Notes under the pieces: model-generated
What the model saw: the letters and a program-made list of their open reading frames with translations, nothing else
The model's database searches: none
Told to the model about the DNA's origin: nothing
Shown here: one piece after another, positions 34,186 to 44,192 of the stretch
How the letters are laid out: every line of letters begins with the position of its first letter
How positions within the stretch are numbered: the first letter of the stretch is position 1
Assembly (NCBI RefSeq): GCF_040358985.1
Contig: NZ_CP132932.1
Span: forward strand, 3,162,001 to 3,226,000
Reading direction: 5' to 3'
Source of the DNA: Tunturibacter empetritectus
Lineage (GTDB): Bacteria; Acidobacteriota; Terriglobia; Terriglobales; Acidobacteriaceae
DNA length: 64,000 nt
Translations under genes and position numbers: made by a program

Positions 34186-34812
34186 ATGAAAGTTCTGGTG
34201 ATTGGTGCAGCGGGCAAGAGCGGAGAGGCGCTGGTAGATGAGGCGCTGGCGGCCGGACATAAGGTGACGGCTTTCGTGCGTGGTGCCACGCAGTACAAGA
34301 AGGCAAATGTCAGAGTTGTTGCGGGCGACGTGCTGGACGCGACTGCAGTCGACGCTGCGGTAGCCGGACAGGATGCGGTCATCGACGCGCTCGGCGGTAA
34401 GACGCCGTGGAAAGTGACGACGATGGAAACGAGCGCAGCACACAATATTGTGGACGCGATGCGGCGCAATGGCGTGCGGCGGCTGCTGAAGATCTCGGTG
34501 GTGGGTGCGGGCGAGAGCGTCAAGAACGCCGGCTTCTTTAACGAGCACCTGCTCATGCGGACGTTTCTGCGGGGTCTGCTGGTAGACAAGGCGGGCATGG
34601 AGGCCGAGATCGAAGGCAGCAACTTGGACTGGACGCTCGTGCGGCCGCCGATGTTGACCGACGGCGAGAAGACAGGCATTGCCAGGGTGCTGAGCACGGA
34701 GAGCGGCGAGAAGGCACACAAGATCGGGCGGGCCGATCTGGCAGCCTTCATGGTGCAGCAACTGGAAAGCGGCCGGTATGTGCGTCAGGCAGTGACAGTG
34801 ACGACCACATAG
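34186..34812 (+). CDS. NAD(P)-binding protein, NmrA / atypical SDR type
   Basis: 208 residues, Rossmann fold. The dinucleotide motif VLVIGAAGKSGEALV (GxxGxxG) is at residues 3-17. KISVVGAGES and LDWTLVRPPMLTDGE match the NAD(P)H-binding atypical SDR group that includes biliverdin-reductase-like and NmrA-like proteins. The classical YxxxK catalytic pair is not evident, so either a reductase or a redox sensor is possible. It is transcribed divergently from the TetR regulator, which is likely to control it. Confidence 0.85.
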   Translation: MKVLVIGAAGKSGEALVDEALAAGHKVTAFVRGATQYKKANVRVVAGDVLDATAVDAAVAGQDAVIDALGGKTPWKVTTMETSAAHNIVDAMRRNGVRRLLKISVVGAGESVKNAGFFNEHLLMRTFLRGLLVDKAGMEAEIEGSNLDWTLVRPPMLTDGEKTGIARVLSTESGEKAHKIGRADLAAFMVQQLESGRYVRQAVTVTTT

Positions 34813-34922
34813 CAAAGCCTCCACGAGAATCAATCACCTCTCTCATCGAGGCGATCCGATCGGCTGTGTAAAGGCCTTATAGCGATTCATGCGACAGATA
34901 ACTGTGGAAGCCCACGGGACTC

Positions 34923-35043
34923 GAGCAAATCTCCTGGAGGTGTTTAGGGAGGCACAAATATTATGGCCGTTTTTCCCAAGAAAAACGGCACTCCGCAGAA
35001 TCTCCCCCTCCAAAGTGACAGGAGATTTGCTCTAGCGGAGTGC
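34923..35043. repeat. nested inverted-repeat element (MITE-like or structured leader)
   Basis: Outer 14-bp arms GAGCAAATCTCCTG (34923-34936) and CAGGAGATTTGCTC (35019-35032) are perfect complements. Inside, GCCGTTTTT (34966-34974) and AAAAACGGC (34981-34989) form a 9-bp hairpin. A third pair, GCACTCCGC (34988-34996) with GCGGAGTGC (35035-35043), crosses the outer stem, so the two foldings compete. It fills most of the 301-base gap (34813-35113) before the cupin gene; no open frame is inside. Confidence 0.8.
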
Positions 35044-35113
35044 TAACTGCGCAACTCACAAGCTCTGGCGTTCGCATCAGAGCATCACCTTCGGTCTAAG
35101 AAAGGATCGTTTT

Positions 35114-35635
35114 ATGTCAAGCTTCCCCACTCCGCTTGAAGAAGTCATTCATCACAACGTTATTAAGAACAACAAAACAGGCGGCCCGGCGCTTGATGTC
35201 GGGCAAATGAAGTTGCTCTGGAGGGCCTTGGGAGAGAACACAGGCTACACGTTCTCTATCTTCGAGAGCACGCTCGCGCCGGGCATGGGTATTCCACTTC
35301 ACAGACACCCCTTTCCAGAGTTTTTCTATGTCCTGGAAGGCAATCTGTCGATCGGGTATTGGAACAACCAGGGTGTCACTGAGTGGGACGTGTGTAAAGC
35401 CGGGGAGAGTCTGATGGTGCAGCCCAATGCGCCTCATACATTCTTCAATAAGAGTGAACATCCGTGCCGCATGCTGAGTGTGTCAACGTATCACCACGAG
35501 CGGATGATGAAGGATGCTGTGCATCCGGAGGGCAGGACAGATTTTCTGCCTGCTCATCTCACTCAGGCCGATCTTCATAAATTGACGAAGTCGATGGAGA
35601 AGAATCAGACATTCCTTGTCGCAGACCATGCTTAG
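35114..35635 (+). CDS. cupin-domain protein
   Basis: 173 residues, a single beta-barrel cupin. Motif 1 is PLHRHPFPEFFYVLEG (metal ligands His, His, Glu) and motif 2 is PNAPHTFFN (His). Such proteins bind a divalent metal and act as small oxygenases, isomerases, or sensors; the substrate is not predictable. The ATG at 35114 is preceded by AAAGGA. It sits downstream of the nested inverted-repeat element, which could control its expression, and close to the TetR/SDR pair. Confidence 0.85.
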   Translation: MSSFPTPLEEVIHHNVIKNNKTGGPALDVGQMKLLWRALGENTGYTFSIFESTLAPGMGIPLHRHPFPEFFYVLEGNLSIGYWNNQGVTEWDVCKAGESLMVQPNAPHTFFNKSEHPCRMLSVSTYHHERMMKDAVHPEGRTDFLPAHLTQADLHKLTKSMEKNQTFLVADHA

Positions 35636-35796
35636 TATTGGGTCGCATACGCGCCTTCGTCTTTTCGCGAACGAGGCGAGATGAGTCCTACAAACGCGTC
35701 TCTCATCACCTGGTCGAATAGTCGGCAAGTCTGAGAAGTGACTCATGTAGCTGGCGAAAAACGGGGCTGTCGAAAACTACTCAGGTGAAGTGGAGG

Positions 35797-37041
35797 TCAG
35801 ACCCGGACAAGCTCGGTCTGGATGCGGCCGGTGACCTCAGCCTTGCCTTTGCGCGCGATCATGTCCACCTCACTGCGAATGCCGAATGCGTTCGGATCGC
35901 TGGCGGGGCCAGGGAAGTAGAGGCCGGGTTCGACGGAGAAGCAGGTGTTGGGGAGGATGAGGCGCTCGTCGTGGGTTTCAAGGTTGTCGAGGTGAGCGCC
36001 GTTGCCGTGGAGGACGGTGCCGATGTTATGGCCGGTGCGGTGCGTGAACCACTCGCCGAAGCCAGCTGCGCGGATGACGTTGCGGGAGGCGTCGTCGGCC
36101 TGCCAGCCAGCGATGGGCTGGTTGGCGGCGAAGGCGTCCTGCACGACTTTGATGGAGGCGTCGCGGGCGTCGCGGACGGTGTTGAAGACGAGGTGCTCGC
36201 GTTCGGTGGGCTCACGGCCGACGACACCGGTCCAGGTGATGTCGTACCACACGGCGGTGGGGTCGTCTTTGAGCTTGGCCCAGATGTCGATGAGCACGAA
36301 GTCGCCTTTGCCAATGGGACGGGAGCTGGCGGCGGTGGGCTCGTAGTGGGAGTCGGCGGAGTTGGGTCCGGCGCTGACGTTGGGGCCGTGCTCCCAGTCG
36401 AGCGAGGCGCGCGCCATCGCCTGCTGCAGGTACTGGACCATCGTATGCTCGTCGGTTCCATCGGAGCGGCCGCCGCCGGAGCGTGCACGGGTGCCGATCT
36501 CATTCCACGCTGCGGCGAGGATCTCGTCGATGTGCCTCTGCGCAACGTAGTGGGTGGCGAGTTGTGCGTCGGTAAGGACAGCTTCGAAGTGGCTGACGAG
36601 ATCGGCAGAGCTGACGATTTCCTTGTCCAGACTACGAAGGAGTTCAATGGTGCCGGCATCGACCATGGAGACGTACATGATGGCGTTGCGCGGCGAGTAC
36701 TGCATGGCGAGCTTCGTCTGGCCCACGAGGAGGGCTTGGATCTGCGCTTCGAGCTCCTGCCAGGAGGAGTAGACGGACTTGGTGCCGGGCAGGGAGTCGA
36801 GCCGTCCGGCTTCGATGCGGTGGACGAGTTTTTTCGGTTCGCCCGCCGCTGGAATGAAATAGAACCAGCGGCGAGTGACGTGGGCGTTCGGATCGAGGCC
36901 GAGGATGCTGTAGGCGAGGGGGTCCCGGTGATGATGATCGTAGAAGAGCCAGCCGTCGATTTTATCTTCCAGGAGGGCTTGCTGGATGGCGGAGAGGTCG
37001 AATCTGGTCTGGCTCTGGGTCTCGCTGACGATATTCGGCAT
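35797..37041 (-). CDS. M24 family metallopeptidase (Xaa-Pro aminopeptidase-like)
   Basis: 414 residues, pita-bread fold. The five metal ligands can be placed: Asp in VLIDIWAKL, Asp in WYDITWTG, His in THRTGHNIG, Glu in FSVEPGLY, and Glu in GIRSEVDM. The N-terminal 160 residues form the creatinase-like domain. Aminopeptidase P or prolidase activity is the family expectation, with creatinase-type hydrolysis the alternative. It has no signal peptide, so is cytoplasmic. It is transcribed alone; the FkbM gene upstream on the same strand is separated by a hairpin. Confidence 0.92.
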   Translation of the reverse strand: MPNIVSETQSQTRFDLSAIQQALLEDKIDGWLFYDHHHRDPLAYSILGLDPNAHVTRRWFYFIPAAGEPKKLVHRIEAGRLDSLPGTKSVYSSWQELEAQIQALLVGQTKLAMQYSPRNAIMYVSMVDAGTIELLRSLDKEIVSSADLVSHFEAVLTDAQLATHYVAQRHIDEILAAAWNEIGTRARSGGGRSDGTDEHTMVQYLQQAMARASLDWEHGPNVSAGPNSADSHYEPTAASSRPIGKGDFVLIDIWAKLKDDPTAVWYDITWTGVVGREPTEREHLVFNTVRDARDASIKVVQDAFAANQPIAGWQADDASRNVIRAAGFGEWFTHRTGHNIGTVLHGNGAHLDNLETHDERLILPNTCFSVEPGLYFPGPASDPNAFGIRSEVDMIARKGKAEVTGRIQTELVRV

Positions 37042-37131
37042 GGTACCTCCACCTCTGAGTGAAAAGTGTGCAAAGTCTTCAAACCAGAAGACATGAGTCT
37101 GGACTTACTGGTCAAGTCTACGCGGTTTAAA

Positions 37132-37167
37132 TGCAAAGGCCCGGCGGATGGCCGGGCTTCCTTTGCA
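37132..37167. terminator. strong hairpin between the FkbM and M24 genes
   Basis: Stems TGCAAAGG/CCTTTGCA (37132-37139 with 37160-37167) and CCCGGC/GCCGGG (37140-37145 with 37151-37156) make one long hairpin. No good T run follows on the minus strand, so it may be a terminator of the FkbM transcript or a barrier without clean intrinsic termination. Confidence 0.5.
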
Positions 37168-37256
37168 GATTATCAAGGTTGTCAGGCTTGTCACGGTTTG
37201 CTATGGAATGCGGCGAGTTCGCTAGTTGCAAAAGAATGCGGGCAAGACGCTGAGTT

Positions 37257-38108
37257 CTAGTCTTTGAGCGAACCGATTTTAGAGGCGTAGATATAGCCTG
37301 CGTTGCGCTGATCTGCGGGGTAGCCGGCATCGTCGAGCCACTTTACGCGGAAGCCCTTTTGCTGGAGGCGCTGGATAATTTCGGTTGGGTCTCCGACGGT
37401 GTTGTGCACCTCCATCGCGAGGTTGTCGACCTCGTCGAGCCATTGCACGGAGTCGCGAAAGATGGCGAACTCGGCGCCTTCGATGTCCATCTTAAGGAAG
37501 TCGACGTGTTGAATGCCGTAGGTTTTCATCAGTTCTTCTACTGTGATTGCGAGGCTGGCATCAAAGTCATAGGGGTCGCACATGGCGAGGAGTGCGGCGG
37601 AGTCGTGACGGAGGGACTCTCCGCAGAGGACGCCTTGATGAATCGTCAGCCCCGGTACTGTGTCCAGCTTGGTGCGAAAGGTGTTGTCCGGGTAGGTGAG
37701 GGGATCGATGCCGACGACCTTACCGCCGGGACCTGCCAACTGCTTCAAGAGGCTGGCGACGACGCCGGTGTTGCAACCAAGATCGAGGCATGTGTCGAAG
37801 TTGAGCTGTTTGAACTCCCGAAAATAAATTCGGCGGACGAAAAACTCTCGCAGGAAGGCGTAGCCATTGCCTCCCGTAGTGTTGATTGCGTTTACATCAA
37901 TGTCGAGGTCTCGGCCGAGCAGGTGAAAACGCAGGACGCCGTGCATGGCGTGGTCTGCGGAGTAGAATTTGCGCTCACGCAGGACGGTGGAAGCATTCTG
38001 AAGGACAGCGCCATACCAGCGCAGCGCCTGGGACTTTGGCATGGTGTGCCAGGTTTGAATTACGTCGTCGGCGAGGCGTCGGAGTTGTTGGGCCATGTAT
38101 GGCTTCAT
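37257..38108 (-). CDS. FkbM family methyltransferase
   Basis: 283 residues. The SAM-binding motif LDLGCNTGVVASLL and the FkbM hallmark HVDFLKMDIEGAEFAIF are present, with MEVHNT after it. Family members O-methylate sugars or polyketides; often they act on cell-surface glycans. No signal peptide or membrane helix. Start ATG at 38108. It stands alone between the infB terminator and the M24 gene, so its substrate cannot be inferred from context. Confidence 0.92.
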   Translation of the reverse strand: MKPYMAQQLRRLADDVIQTWHTMPKSQALRWYGAVLQNASTVLRERKFYSADHAMHGVLRFHLLGRDLDIDVNAINTTGGNGYAFLREFFVRRIYFREFKQLNFDTCLDLGCNTGVVASLLKQLAGPGGKVVGIDPLTYPDNTFRTKLDTVPGLTIHQGVLCGESLRHDSAALLAMCDPYDFDASLAITVEELMKTYGIQHVDFLKMDIEGAEFAIFRDSVQWLDEVDNLAMEVHNTVGDPTEIIQRLQQKGFRVKWLDDAGYPADQRNAGYIYASKIGSLKD

Positions 38109-38170
38109 AGTACAAGACGATCGCTAAAGTGAGATGTGCGATTGTCCGAGGATCCTGCGCGGGACGACCA

Positions 38171-38205
38171 ACGCGAAAGCCGGGATTGCTCCCGGCCTTT
38201 CGCGT
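38171..38205 (-). terminator. terminator hairpin after infB
   Basis: ACGCGAAAG (38171-38179) pairs with CTTTCGCGT (38197-38205), and CCGGG with CCCGG inside, giving a stem of about 14 bp with one bulge. It lies 20 bases beyond the infB stop. A T run is poor, so termination strength is uncertain. Confidence 0.55.
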
Positions 38206-38224
38206 GTGTTGCGTGATGAATCGG

Positions 38225-41200
38225 TTATGCGTTGACTGAGTTTTCTGCGGTGGCTGCCGCAGCTGCTGCGGCGGCTTCGCGTTCCTTCTCGGCCTTCTCT
38301 GCTTTTCTGGCTGCGGCAGAGTTCTGGCCAAGTTCGGCGGCGAGGGTTTCGGTGGTGAAGGACTCGATGACGTCGCCGACACGGATGTCCTTGTGACCGG
38401 CTAGATCGATGCCGCATTCGACGCCCTGACGGACCTCTGAGACGTCGTCCTTGAAGCGCTTGAGCGAGGCGATCTTGCCCTTCCAGACCTCGGCGCCCTC
38501 GCGAAGCAGACGTACCTGCTGGTCGCGCTTGATGAGGCCGTCGGTGACGCGGCAGCCGGCAATCTGGCCGACCTTGGTGATCTTGAAGACGTTGAGCACT
38601 TCGGCGCGGCCGGCGTAGTTCTCCTTGAAGACTGGCTCGAGGAGGCCGTACATCGCCTTGGTGATCTCGTCCTGCAGCTCGTAGATGATCGAGTGCAGAC
38701 GAATCTCGACGTTTTCGCGCTCGGCAACTTCGGCAGCCTTGCGGTCAGGACGTACATTGAAGCCGATGACGACGGCGTTCGAGGCCGAGGCCAGGAGGAC
38801 GTCGGACTCGGTGATAGCGCCGACGCCGGAGTGGAGGACGCGAACGCGAACCTTCTCGGTGGACATGCGCTGGAGCGAGTCGGCCAGGACCTCGACCGAA
38901 CCTTGCACGTCGCCCTTAAGGATCAGGTTGAGATCCTTCATGCCGGCCTGCTTGATCTGCTCGGCGAGGCCCTCGAGCGAGACGCGGGAGCTCTTGGCGA
39001 GTTGGGCCTCGCGCTCCTTCATCTTGCGGTACTGGGCGATGCCCTTAGCCTTGTCGCGGTCTGCCATGACAAGGAAGGTATCGCCTGCATCGGGCATGCC
39101 TTCGAGACCGAGGATCTCGACCGGGGTGGAAGGACCTGCTTCGACGATGGGACGTCCGCGATCGTCGAACATGGCGCGAATTTTGCCGAAGGTGTTGCCG
39201 ACGATGTAGCTGTCGCCGGTGCGGAGGGTTCCGTTCTGCACGAGGATGCTGGCAACCGCGCCGCGACCGCGATCAAGCTTGGCTTCGATGACGGTTCCGA
39301 CGGCGGGACGGTCGGGCTGTGCTTTTTGTTCGTTGACGTCGGCGACGAGGCAGATCATCTCCTCGAGTTTGTCGAGGTTGAGATGCTTCTTCGCGGAGAC
39401 TTCGACGAACTCGGTGTCGCCGCCCTGGTTGGCCGGCTGCAGGCCGCGCGTGGCGAGCTGCTGGATGACCTTCGAGGGGTTGGCCTCGGGTTTGTCGATC
39501 TTGTTGACTGCGACAATGATCGGCACGTTGGCGGCGCGGGCGTGGTCGATGGCTTCGAGGGTCTGCGGCATGACGCCGTCGTCAGCTGCGACGACGATGA
39601 CGACGATGTCGGTGACCTTGGCTCCGCGGGCACGCATGCGGGTGAAGGCCTCGTGGCCGGGGGTGTCGAGGAAGACAATCTCGCGACCGAATGCGGGAGA
39701 GTCGGGCTTGGTGATTTTGACCTTGTAGGCGCCGATGTGTTGGGTGATGCCTCCGGCTTCGCCGCCTGCGACGTCGGTGGAGCGGATGGCGTCGAGGAGC
39801 GAGGTCTTACCGTGGTCGACGTGGCCCATGACGGTTACGACTGGTGAGCGGACGACTTCGACCATGCCGGTGGTGTCTTCGAGGAAGCCTTCGATGGCCT
39901 CGTTTTCGAGTTGCTCTTCGACCGAGATGATGGTGGCGTCGGCGCCGAACTGGCGGGCAACGTCCTTGACTAGCTCGCCTTCGAGCGACTGGTTGACGGT
40001 GACGAAGACGCCCTTCATGAGGAGGGTAGCGATGAGGTCCTTGCCGCGTACGTCAAGCTTCTCGGCGAGGTCCTTAACGCTGATACCTTCGGTGACCGTG
40101 ATGGTGCGGGTGATCGGCACCGGCTCGCGGGAGATCTGCGCGCCGCCGAAGCGTGGTGGCGGCTGAAAGCCCTTCATCGGGCCTTCCTTGGTCTTTTCGT
40201 AGCGCTGTCCGCCGCGGCGTGAGGCTGGGCGTGCTGCTGGGCGCATTCCTGGCTTTTCGCCAGGGCCGGGCATTACGCCAGGTGCTCCGCCGGGCCCACC
40301 GGGGCCGCCTGGGCGTGCTCCGAAGCCGGGACGCGCAGGAAATCCGGGACGGGCACCGGGGGTGAAGCCGGGACGTCCTGGTGCACCGCCGGGGCCGGAC
40401 GGGCCGCCTGGGAAGGTGCGCGTGGGGTGCATCGGACGGCGTGCGCCGGGAGCCGTCGAGGACATGGGACGGGAGCCGGGAGCGCCGGGCGACTGCGGCC
40501 GTGGACGCTCAAAGATAGGTCGGCCGCGTTGAGGCGTGCCAGGGGCCACTGGAGGCGCGGTATAGATGGGGCGCGGGCCGGTCTGCGGCATAATGACGCG
40601 ACGGGCTGGGGGGCCGGCAGGCGGAGCTGGCGCTGCTGGAGCGGCTTCGGCCTCGGGTTCAATTAGAGGCGCTGGAGCTTCAATGACTGGTGCAGCGGGA
40701 GCCGCTTCGACTGGCGGGGCTGCCGGGATTGGCGTCGGCACCGCTTCTGCGGCTGGGGCAGACGGAGGCGCAGGCTTTGCTACTAGTGGGGTAGCCACTA
40801 CGGGGGCCGCTGCTACTACCGAGCGGCCAGCCGATGGTGGTGCCGTGGCTGGAGAGACGGCGACTGGAGAAGCAGCGGCTGGCGGGCGCGCGATGACAGG
40901 GCCGACGGGCGGCTTGCTGGCGATAGCCGGGCCAGGCGCGGGAGCGACGATGTTTGCGCCTTGGCGAGGCAGAGGCACGATGCGGCGAGGCGCTGCCGGT
41001 CCAGTCTGGGCAGGTGCCGCAGAGGAGACCGGGGCCGTGGGTGGTGCTGCGACGACGCGAGGCGGTACGGCTGCAACCGGGGCTGAGGCGGGAGGTGGCG
41101 CAACGACGGCGGTTGGGCGCGGCGGGGGTGCGGCTTTGGCTGTGGCCTCGGCCTGTTTTCGCTCGAGGATAGCTTTCAGGGCATCGCCCGGTTTGGAGAC

Positions 41201-41422
41201 CTTAGAGAGGTCGAACCTGGGCTTGTTGTCGGCCTGCTGCTGCCGGCTGGCGCCACTTCTTCCGCCGTTCTTGAAGTAGTCCCGAACTCTTTCGGCCTGA
41301 TCGGCTTCAATCGAGCTGGAGTGGGTCTTTCCAGACACGCCAATGGCTTCGAGCGCGTCCAGGATTGGCCTGCTCTTTACTTCCAGTTCTCGTGCCAGAT
41401 CGTTAATTCGAACTTTGCTCAT
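38225..41422 (-). CDS. infB: translation initiation factor IF-2
   Basis: GTPase that brings initiator tRNA to the 30S subunit. 1065 residues, long for the family because of a Pro/Ala-rich linker at about 90-400. The N-terminal IF2N domain is at 1-50 ([20 protein letters not shown]) and a second one at about 440-500. GTPase motifs: G1 [10 protein letters not shown]2 [13 protein letters not shown]3 [10 protein letters not shown]4 NKIDKP. Domains II-IV follow, ending in an Ala/Glu-rich tail. It is the last gene of rimP-nusA-infB, 136 bases after nusA; ylxR and ylxQ, found between them in some bacteria, are absent. Confidence 0.98.
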   Translation of the reverse strand: MSKVRINDLARELEVKSRPILDALEAIGVSGKTHSSSIEADQAERVRDYFKNGGRSGASRQQQADNKPRFDLSKVSKPGDALKAILERKQAEATAKAAPPPRPTAVVAPPPASAPVAAVPPRVVAAPPTAPVSSAAPAQTGPAAPRRIVPLPRQGANIVAPAPGPAIASKPPVGPVIARPPAAASPVAVSPATAPPSAGRSVVAAAPVVATPLVAKPAPPSAPAAEAVPTPIPAAPPVEAAPAAPVIEAPAPLIEPEAEAAPAAPAPPAGPPARRVIMPQTGPRPIYTAPPVAPGTPQRGRPIFERPRPQSPGAPGSRPMSSTAPGARRPMHPTRTFPGGPSGPGGAPGRPGFTPGARPGFPARPGFGARPGGPGGPGGAPGVMPGPGEKPGMRPAARPASRRGGQRYEKTKEGPMKGFQPPPRFGGAQISREPVPITRTITVTEGISVKDLAEKLDVRGKDLIATLLMKGVFVTVNQSLEGELVKDVARQFGADATIISVEEQLENEAIEGFLEDTTGMVEVVRSPVVTVMGHVDHGKTSLLDAIRSTDVAGGEAGGITQHIGAYKVKITKPDSPAFGREIVFLDTPGHEAFTRMRARGAKVTDIVVIVVAADDGVMPQTLEAIDHARAANVPIIVAVNKIDKPEANPSKVIQQLATRGLQPANQGGDTEFVEVSAKKHLNLDKLEEMICLVADVNEQKAQPDRPAVGTVIEAKLDRGRGAVASILVQNGTLRTGDSYIVGNTFGKIRAMFDDRGRPIVEAGPSTPVEILGLEGMPDAGDTFLVMADRDKAKGIAQYRKMKEREAQLAKSSRVSLEGLAEQIKQAGMKDLNLILKGDVQGSVEVLADSLQRMSTEKVRVRVLHSGVGAITESDVLLASASNAVVIGFNVRPDRKAAEVAERENVEIRLHSIIYELQDEITKAMYGLLEPVFKENYAGRAEVLNVFKITKVGQIAGCRVTDGLIKRDQQVRLLREGAEVWKGKIASLKRFKDDVSEVRQGVECGIDLAGHKDIRVGDVIESFTTETLAAELGQNSAAARKAEKAEKEREAAAAAAAATAENSVNA

Positions 41423-41558
41423 CCGTCCCTTTTCGCTTGCCCTGCGCGGTTAGCTGTTCATAGCAGCCTCATCGTTGCAGGAATCTTTATTGTAAGTGCT
41501 CTCACTGGATTTCGAGCGTTCGTGATCCAGGGAGTGCTGTGGCGCGTGGTTGAACTGG

Positions 41559-43154
41559 CTAACCACGATCGTTTCCATCGTCGATACCTTCATCGGAGTG
41601 CTCCTGGGCTTCTTCTACCAGGCTGTCCACGCTGTCGTTATCCAACTCGATCTGTTCTTCGCGTGCATCGTTGTCCGAGAAGGCATCGCTGGCCGATTCG
41701 GCCTCTTCGGCGTCGGCGATGTCTTCGGCGGAGAGGTCGTTGACCTCGCGGGCGGTGCCGATTCCAGCCTCTTCGGCGAGAATCGCTTCGGGTGTCTTTG
41801 CCATGGTGTCCTCCTCGGATATTGTTGCTTCAGCATCAGATGCGGTAGAGGCGGCGACAGCAGGACGTTCTTCGCCTTCTTCGTACTGGCCGAAGTAGTG
41901 GCGAACGGCGACGGAGATCTTTTCGACGGTCTTTTCGCCGATGCCGGGGACCTCTTCGAGCTGCTCGGGGGTCATGTCGGCGAGAGCTTCGACGGTGGTG
42001 ATGCCGGCGGCGATAAGTTTTTCGAGTATGGTCTCGCCGAGTTCGGAGACTTGCTCGATCGGGGTCGTGGGACCACCGCTCATGGCCTGCATCTGGCTCT
42101 CGACCTCCTGACGCTTCTCCTCTTCGCTCTTGATGTCGATCTTCCACTGCAGGAGCTTAGCGGCGAGGCGGACGTTCTGGCCCTTCTTGCCGATGGCGAG
42201 GGAGAGCTGGGTGTCGTCGACGATGACCTCGATCTGCTTGTCGGCGAGATCGGTGATGGAGACGCGGCTGACCTTGGCGGGCTGTAAGGCCTTCTCGGCG
42301 AAGGTGGTGATCTCTTCCGAGAACTCGATGATGTCGATCTTTTCACCACGCAGCTCGCGGATGATGGACTGAACGCGCATGCCCTTCATGCCGACGCAGG
42401 CGCCGACTGGGTCGACATCTTTATCGCGGCTCATGACGGCGATCTTGGTGCGCTCGCCGGCTTCGCGTGCTATGGCGCGGATGGTCACGGTACCGTCGTA
42501 GATCTCGGGAACCTCAGACTGGAAGAGGTTTTGAACAAGGGCGGGGGCGGCGCGGGAGACGATGACCTGCGGGCCTTTGGCGGCGCGGTCGACGCGCAGC
42601 AGGACGACGCGGACACGCTCTCCGACGGCGAACTGCTCGAGGCGAGACTGCTCGCGCTTAGGCATGCGGGCTTCGGCTTTGCCGAGGTCGAAGATGACGT
42701 CCATCGGTTCGAGGCGTTTGACGGTAGCGTTGAGGACCTCGCCGGCGCGATGGTTGTACTCGTTGAAGACGGTGTCGCGCTCGGCTTCGCGGACCTTCTG
42801 GAAGATGACCTGCTTGGCCATCTGGGCGGCGATGCGACCCAGCGGGGTGGTGTCCTTGTAGAAGCGCAGTTCGCCGCCGACTTCAACCTCGGGGGCGAGC
42901 TCGCGGGCCTGCTCGAGGGTCATCTGGTTGATGTCATCCTCGACCTGCTCGGGCGTCTCGACGACGGTCTTGAAGACGTAGGCGCGGATCTCGCCGGTCT
43001 CGCGGTCCATCTCGGCGCGCATGTTCTCCTGAGTCTTGTAGTACTTGCGCGTGGCGAGCGCGATGGCGTCTTCCACGGCTCCTACGACTACTGCGGGCTC
43101 GATACCCTTATCGCGGCTCAACGTCTCAATCGATTGATACAGAACACTTGCCAT
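41559..43154 (-). CDS. nusA: transcription termination/antitermination factor NusA
   Basis: 531 residues. The N-terminal RNA-polymerase-binding domain (about 1-130) is followed by S1 (GEVLNATVKRLEPMDVIFDLG), KH1 and KH2 (GACVGMKGMRVQSII, LSLAIGKKGQNVRLAAKL), then a helix-hairpin-helix stretch (LEEVPGIGEKTVEKI). The last 100 residues are strongly acidic and probably disordered; NusA tails vary, but this is long. It binds elongating RNA polymerase and modulates pausing, termination and antitermination. It sits between rimP and infB. Confidence 0.98.
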   Translation of the reverse strand: MASVLYQSIETLSRDKGIEPAVVVGAVEDAIALATRKYYKTQENMRAEMDRETGEIRAYVFKTVVETPEQVEDDINQMTLEQARELAPEVEVGGELRFYKDTTPLGRIAAQMAKQVIFQKVREAERDTVFNEYNHRAGEVLNATVKRLEPMDVIFDLGKAEARMPKREQSRLEQFAVGERVRVVLLRVDRAAKGPQVIVSRAAPALVQNLFQSEVPEIYDGTVTIRAIAREAGERTKIAVMSRDKDVDPVGACVGMKGMRVQSIIRELRGEKIDIIEFSEEITTFAEKALQPAKVSRVSITDLADKQIEVIVDDTQLSLAIGKKGQNVRLAAKLLQWKIDIKSEEEKRQEVESQMQAMSGGPTTPIEQVSELGETILEKLIAAGITTVEALADMTPEQLEEVPGIGEKTVEKISVAVRHYFGQYEEGEERPAVAASTASDAEATISEEDTMAKTPEAILAEEAGIGTAREVNDLSAEDIADAEEAESASDAFSDNDAREEQIELDNDSVDSLVEEAQEHSDEGIDDGNDRG

Positions 43155-43246
43155 TGTTCACTCTTCCTTGCTCTTGTCCGAAAGGTATCCGGATTTGTCT
43201 CTGTTGGTTTTGCCAATTCAGAGGATTGCTTCCGTTCGAGCAGCCT

Positions 43247-43828
43247 CTAAATCTCTGCGACTAGATTTGCCTTTTCGACGTTCGCCAGTGTGATGTCGAC
43301 CGTCGATTCTGTCACAGCCTTCTTTGCCTTGCCCTTCTGTTTGACGGCAGAAAGGTCGATCGTTAGTACGCCGTCTGAGAATCTGGAAAGACGGCCTTGC
43401 CACTGCCTATTCTTGTTCACCGGCGTGAAGGTCTGGAGTTTGACCAGACTGCCTTGAAACCGAGTGAAGTCTTCGGGCCGAAACAGCTTGCGTTCGAGGC
43501 CCGGCGAGGAGACCTCTAGGGTGTACTCTGCGCCCGGGATGAGGTCTTCCACATCGAGGACGGTACCGAAATCCTGTGCAAATACAGCGCAATCCTCATG
43601 GGTGACGCCAGAGAGCCTTTCGACCGGCACACCTTTCGGAAGATCTGCAACGGCCTCATTCGCGGCGAGTTCGGCAAGTTTGGCTCGTTCTGCTGCATTC
43701 TTTTCTACAAAGACGCGCAAGGTGCGGAATTTGACTCCACCCTGAAACTCAAGATCGACGAGCTCCAGGTTGTGGGAGGCGGCGACACGCTCCGCGGTTG
43801 CTCGAATTTGATCAAACTGGACTGCCAT
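43247..43828 (-). CDS. rimP: ribosome maturation factor RimP
   Basis: 193 residues; needed for 30S subunit maturation. The N-terminal alpha/beta domain has LELVDLEFQGGVKFRTLRVFVE, and the C-terminal SH3-like domain begins YTLEVSSPGLERKLF, the family hallmark. DCAVFAQDFGTVLDVEDLI joins the two. It is the first gene of the rimP-nusA-infB operon, 92 bases ahead of nusA. A terminator-like hairpin lies about 60 bases upstream of its ATG. Confidence 0.95.
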   Translation of the reverse strand: MAVQFDQIRATAERVAASHNLELVDLEFQGGVKFRTLRVFVEKNAAERAKLAELAANEAVADLPKGVPVERLSGVTHEDCAVFAQDFGTVLDVEDLIPGAEYTLEVSSPGLERKLFRPEDFTRFQGSLVKLQTFTPVNKNRQWQGRLSRFSDGVLTIDLSAVKQKGKAKKAVTESTVDITLANVEKANLVAEI

Positions 43829-43887
43829 AAGCGTTTATTTCCAGTGCAATGGTCCGTGTGCACAAACGTTTTTAGAGCAAATAAAAA

Positions 43888-43903
43888 GTGGGCTTTAGCC
43901 CAC
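43888..43903 (-). terminator. terminator-like hairpin in the rimP leader
   Basis: On the minus strand, a perfect 7-bp stem GTGGGCT / AGCCCAC with a 2-base loop is followed by a TTTTTATTT run. No minus-strand gene lies upstream, so it is best read as an attenuator in the rimP-nusA-infB leader, or the end of a small leader transcript. Confidence 0.55.
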
Positions 43904-44083
43904 TCATCTCTTCCGTCAAATCACCGGTGCGGTCACGGCTCTCATTCTTACGACGGAACAAAATCGTCTGCAACTCAAATGATACATCTCCTTTTGCCGT
44001 AATTCAATGGGGCCCGTCGGTTCGAGGGTAGGGGAAGGAGTTCCGAGGGGCCGCGAAACTTTCGTGAAATTGCGCCATCCAAT

Positions 44084-44112
44084 TTGCTATGGGTCGGATA
44101 CGACTCTACAAT
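44084..44112 (+). promoter_or_regulatory. probable sigma-70-type promoter of guaB
   Basis: TTGCTA (44084-44089), a 17-base spacer, and TACAAT (44107-44112). Transcription would start near 44119, about 74 bases ahead of the guaB ATG. Confidence 0.55.
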
Positions 44113-44192
44113 CGACCAAATCCCGCGAAATACAGGCTTGCTGTCGCATAGCCCCTTCGCTTCTATTCATCACAACTGGAACCTACAAAATT

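Noticed and set aside
34923..35032. Calling the inverted-repeat element a complete insertion sequence
   Set aside because: It is only 110 bases between the outer arms, encodes nothing, and I saw no flanking target duplication.
35785..37062. 425-codon + strand frame opposite the M24 peptidase gene
   Set aside because: Gly/Val/Asp-rich composition typical of a shadow frame; the minus frame has all five metal ligands of M24.
43931..43995. Possible 23-codon leader peptide upstream of rimP (minus strand)
   Set aside because: An AAGGAG precedes an ATG, but with no spacing at all, so a ribosome could not use it normally.
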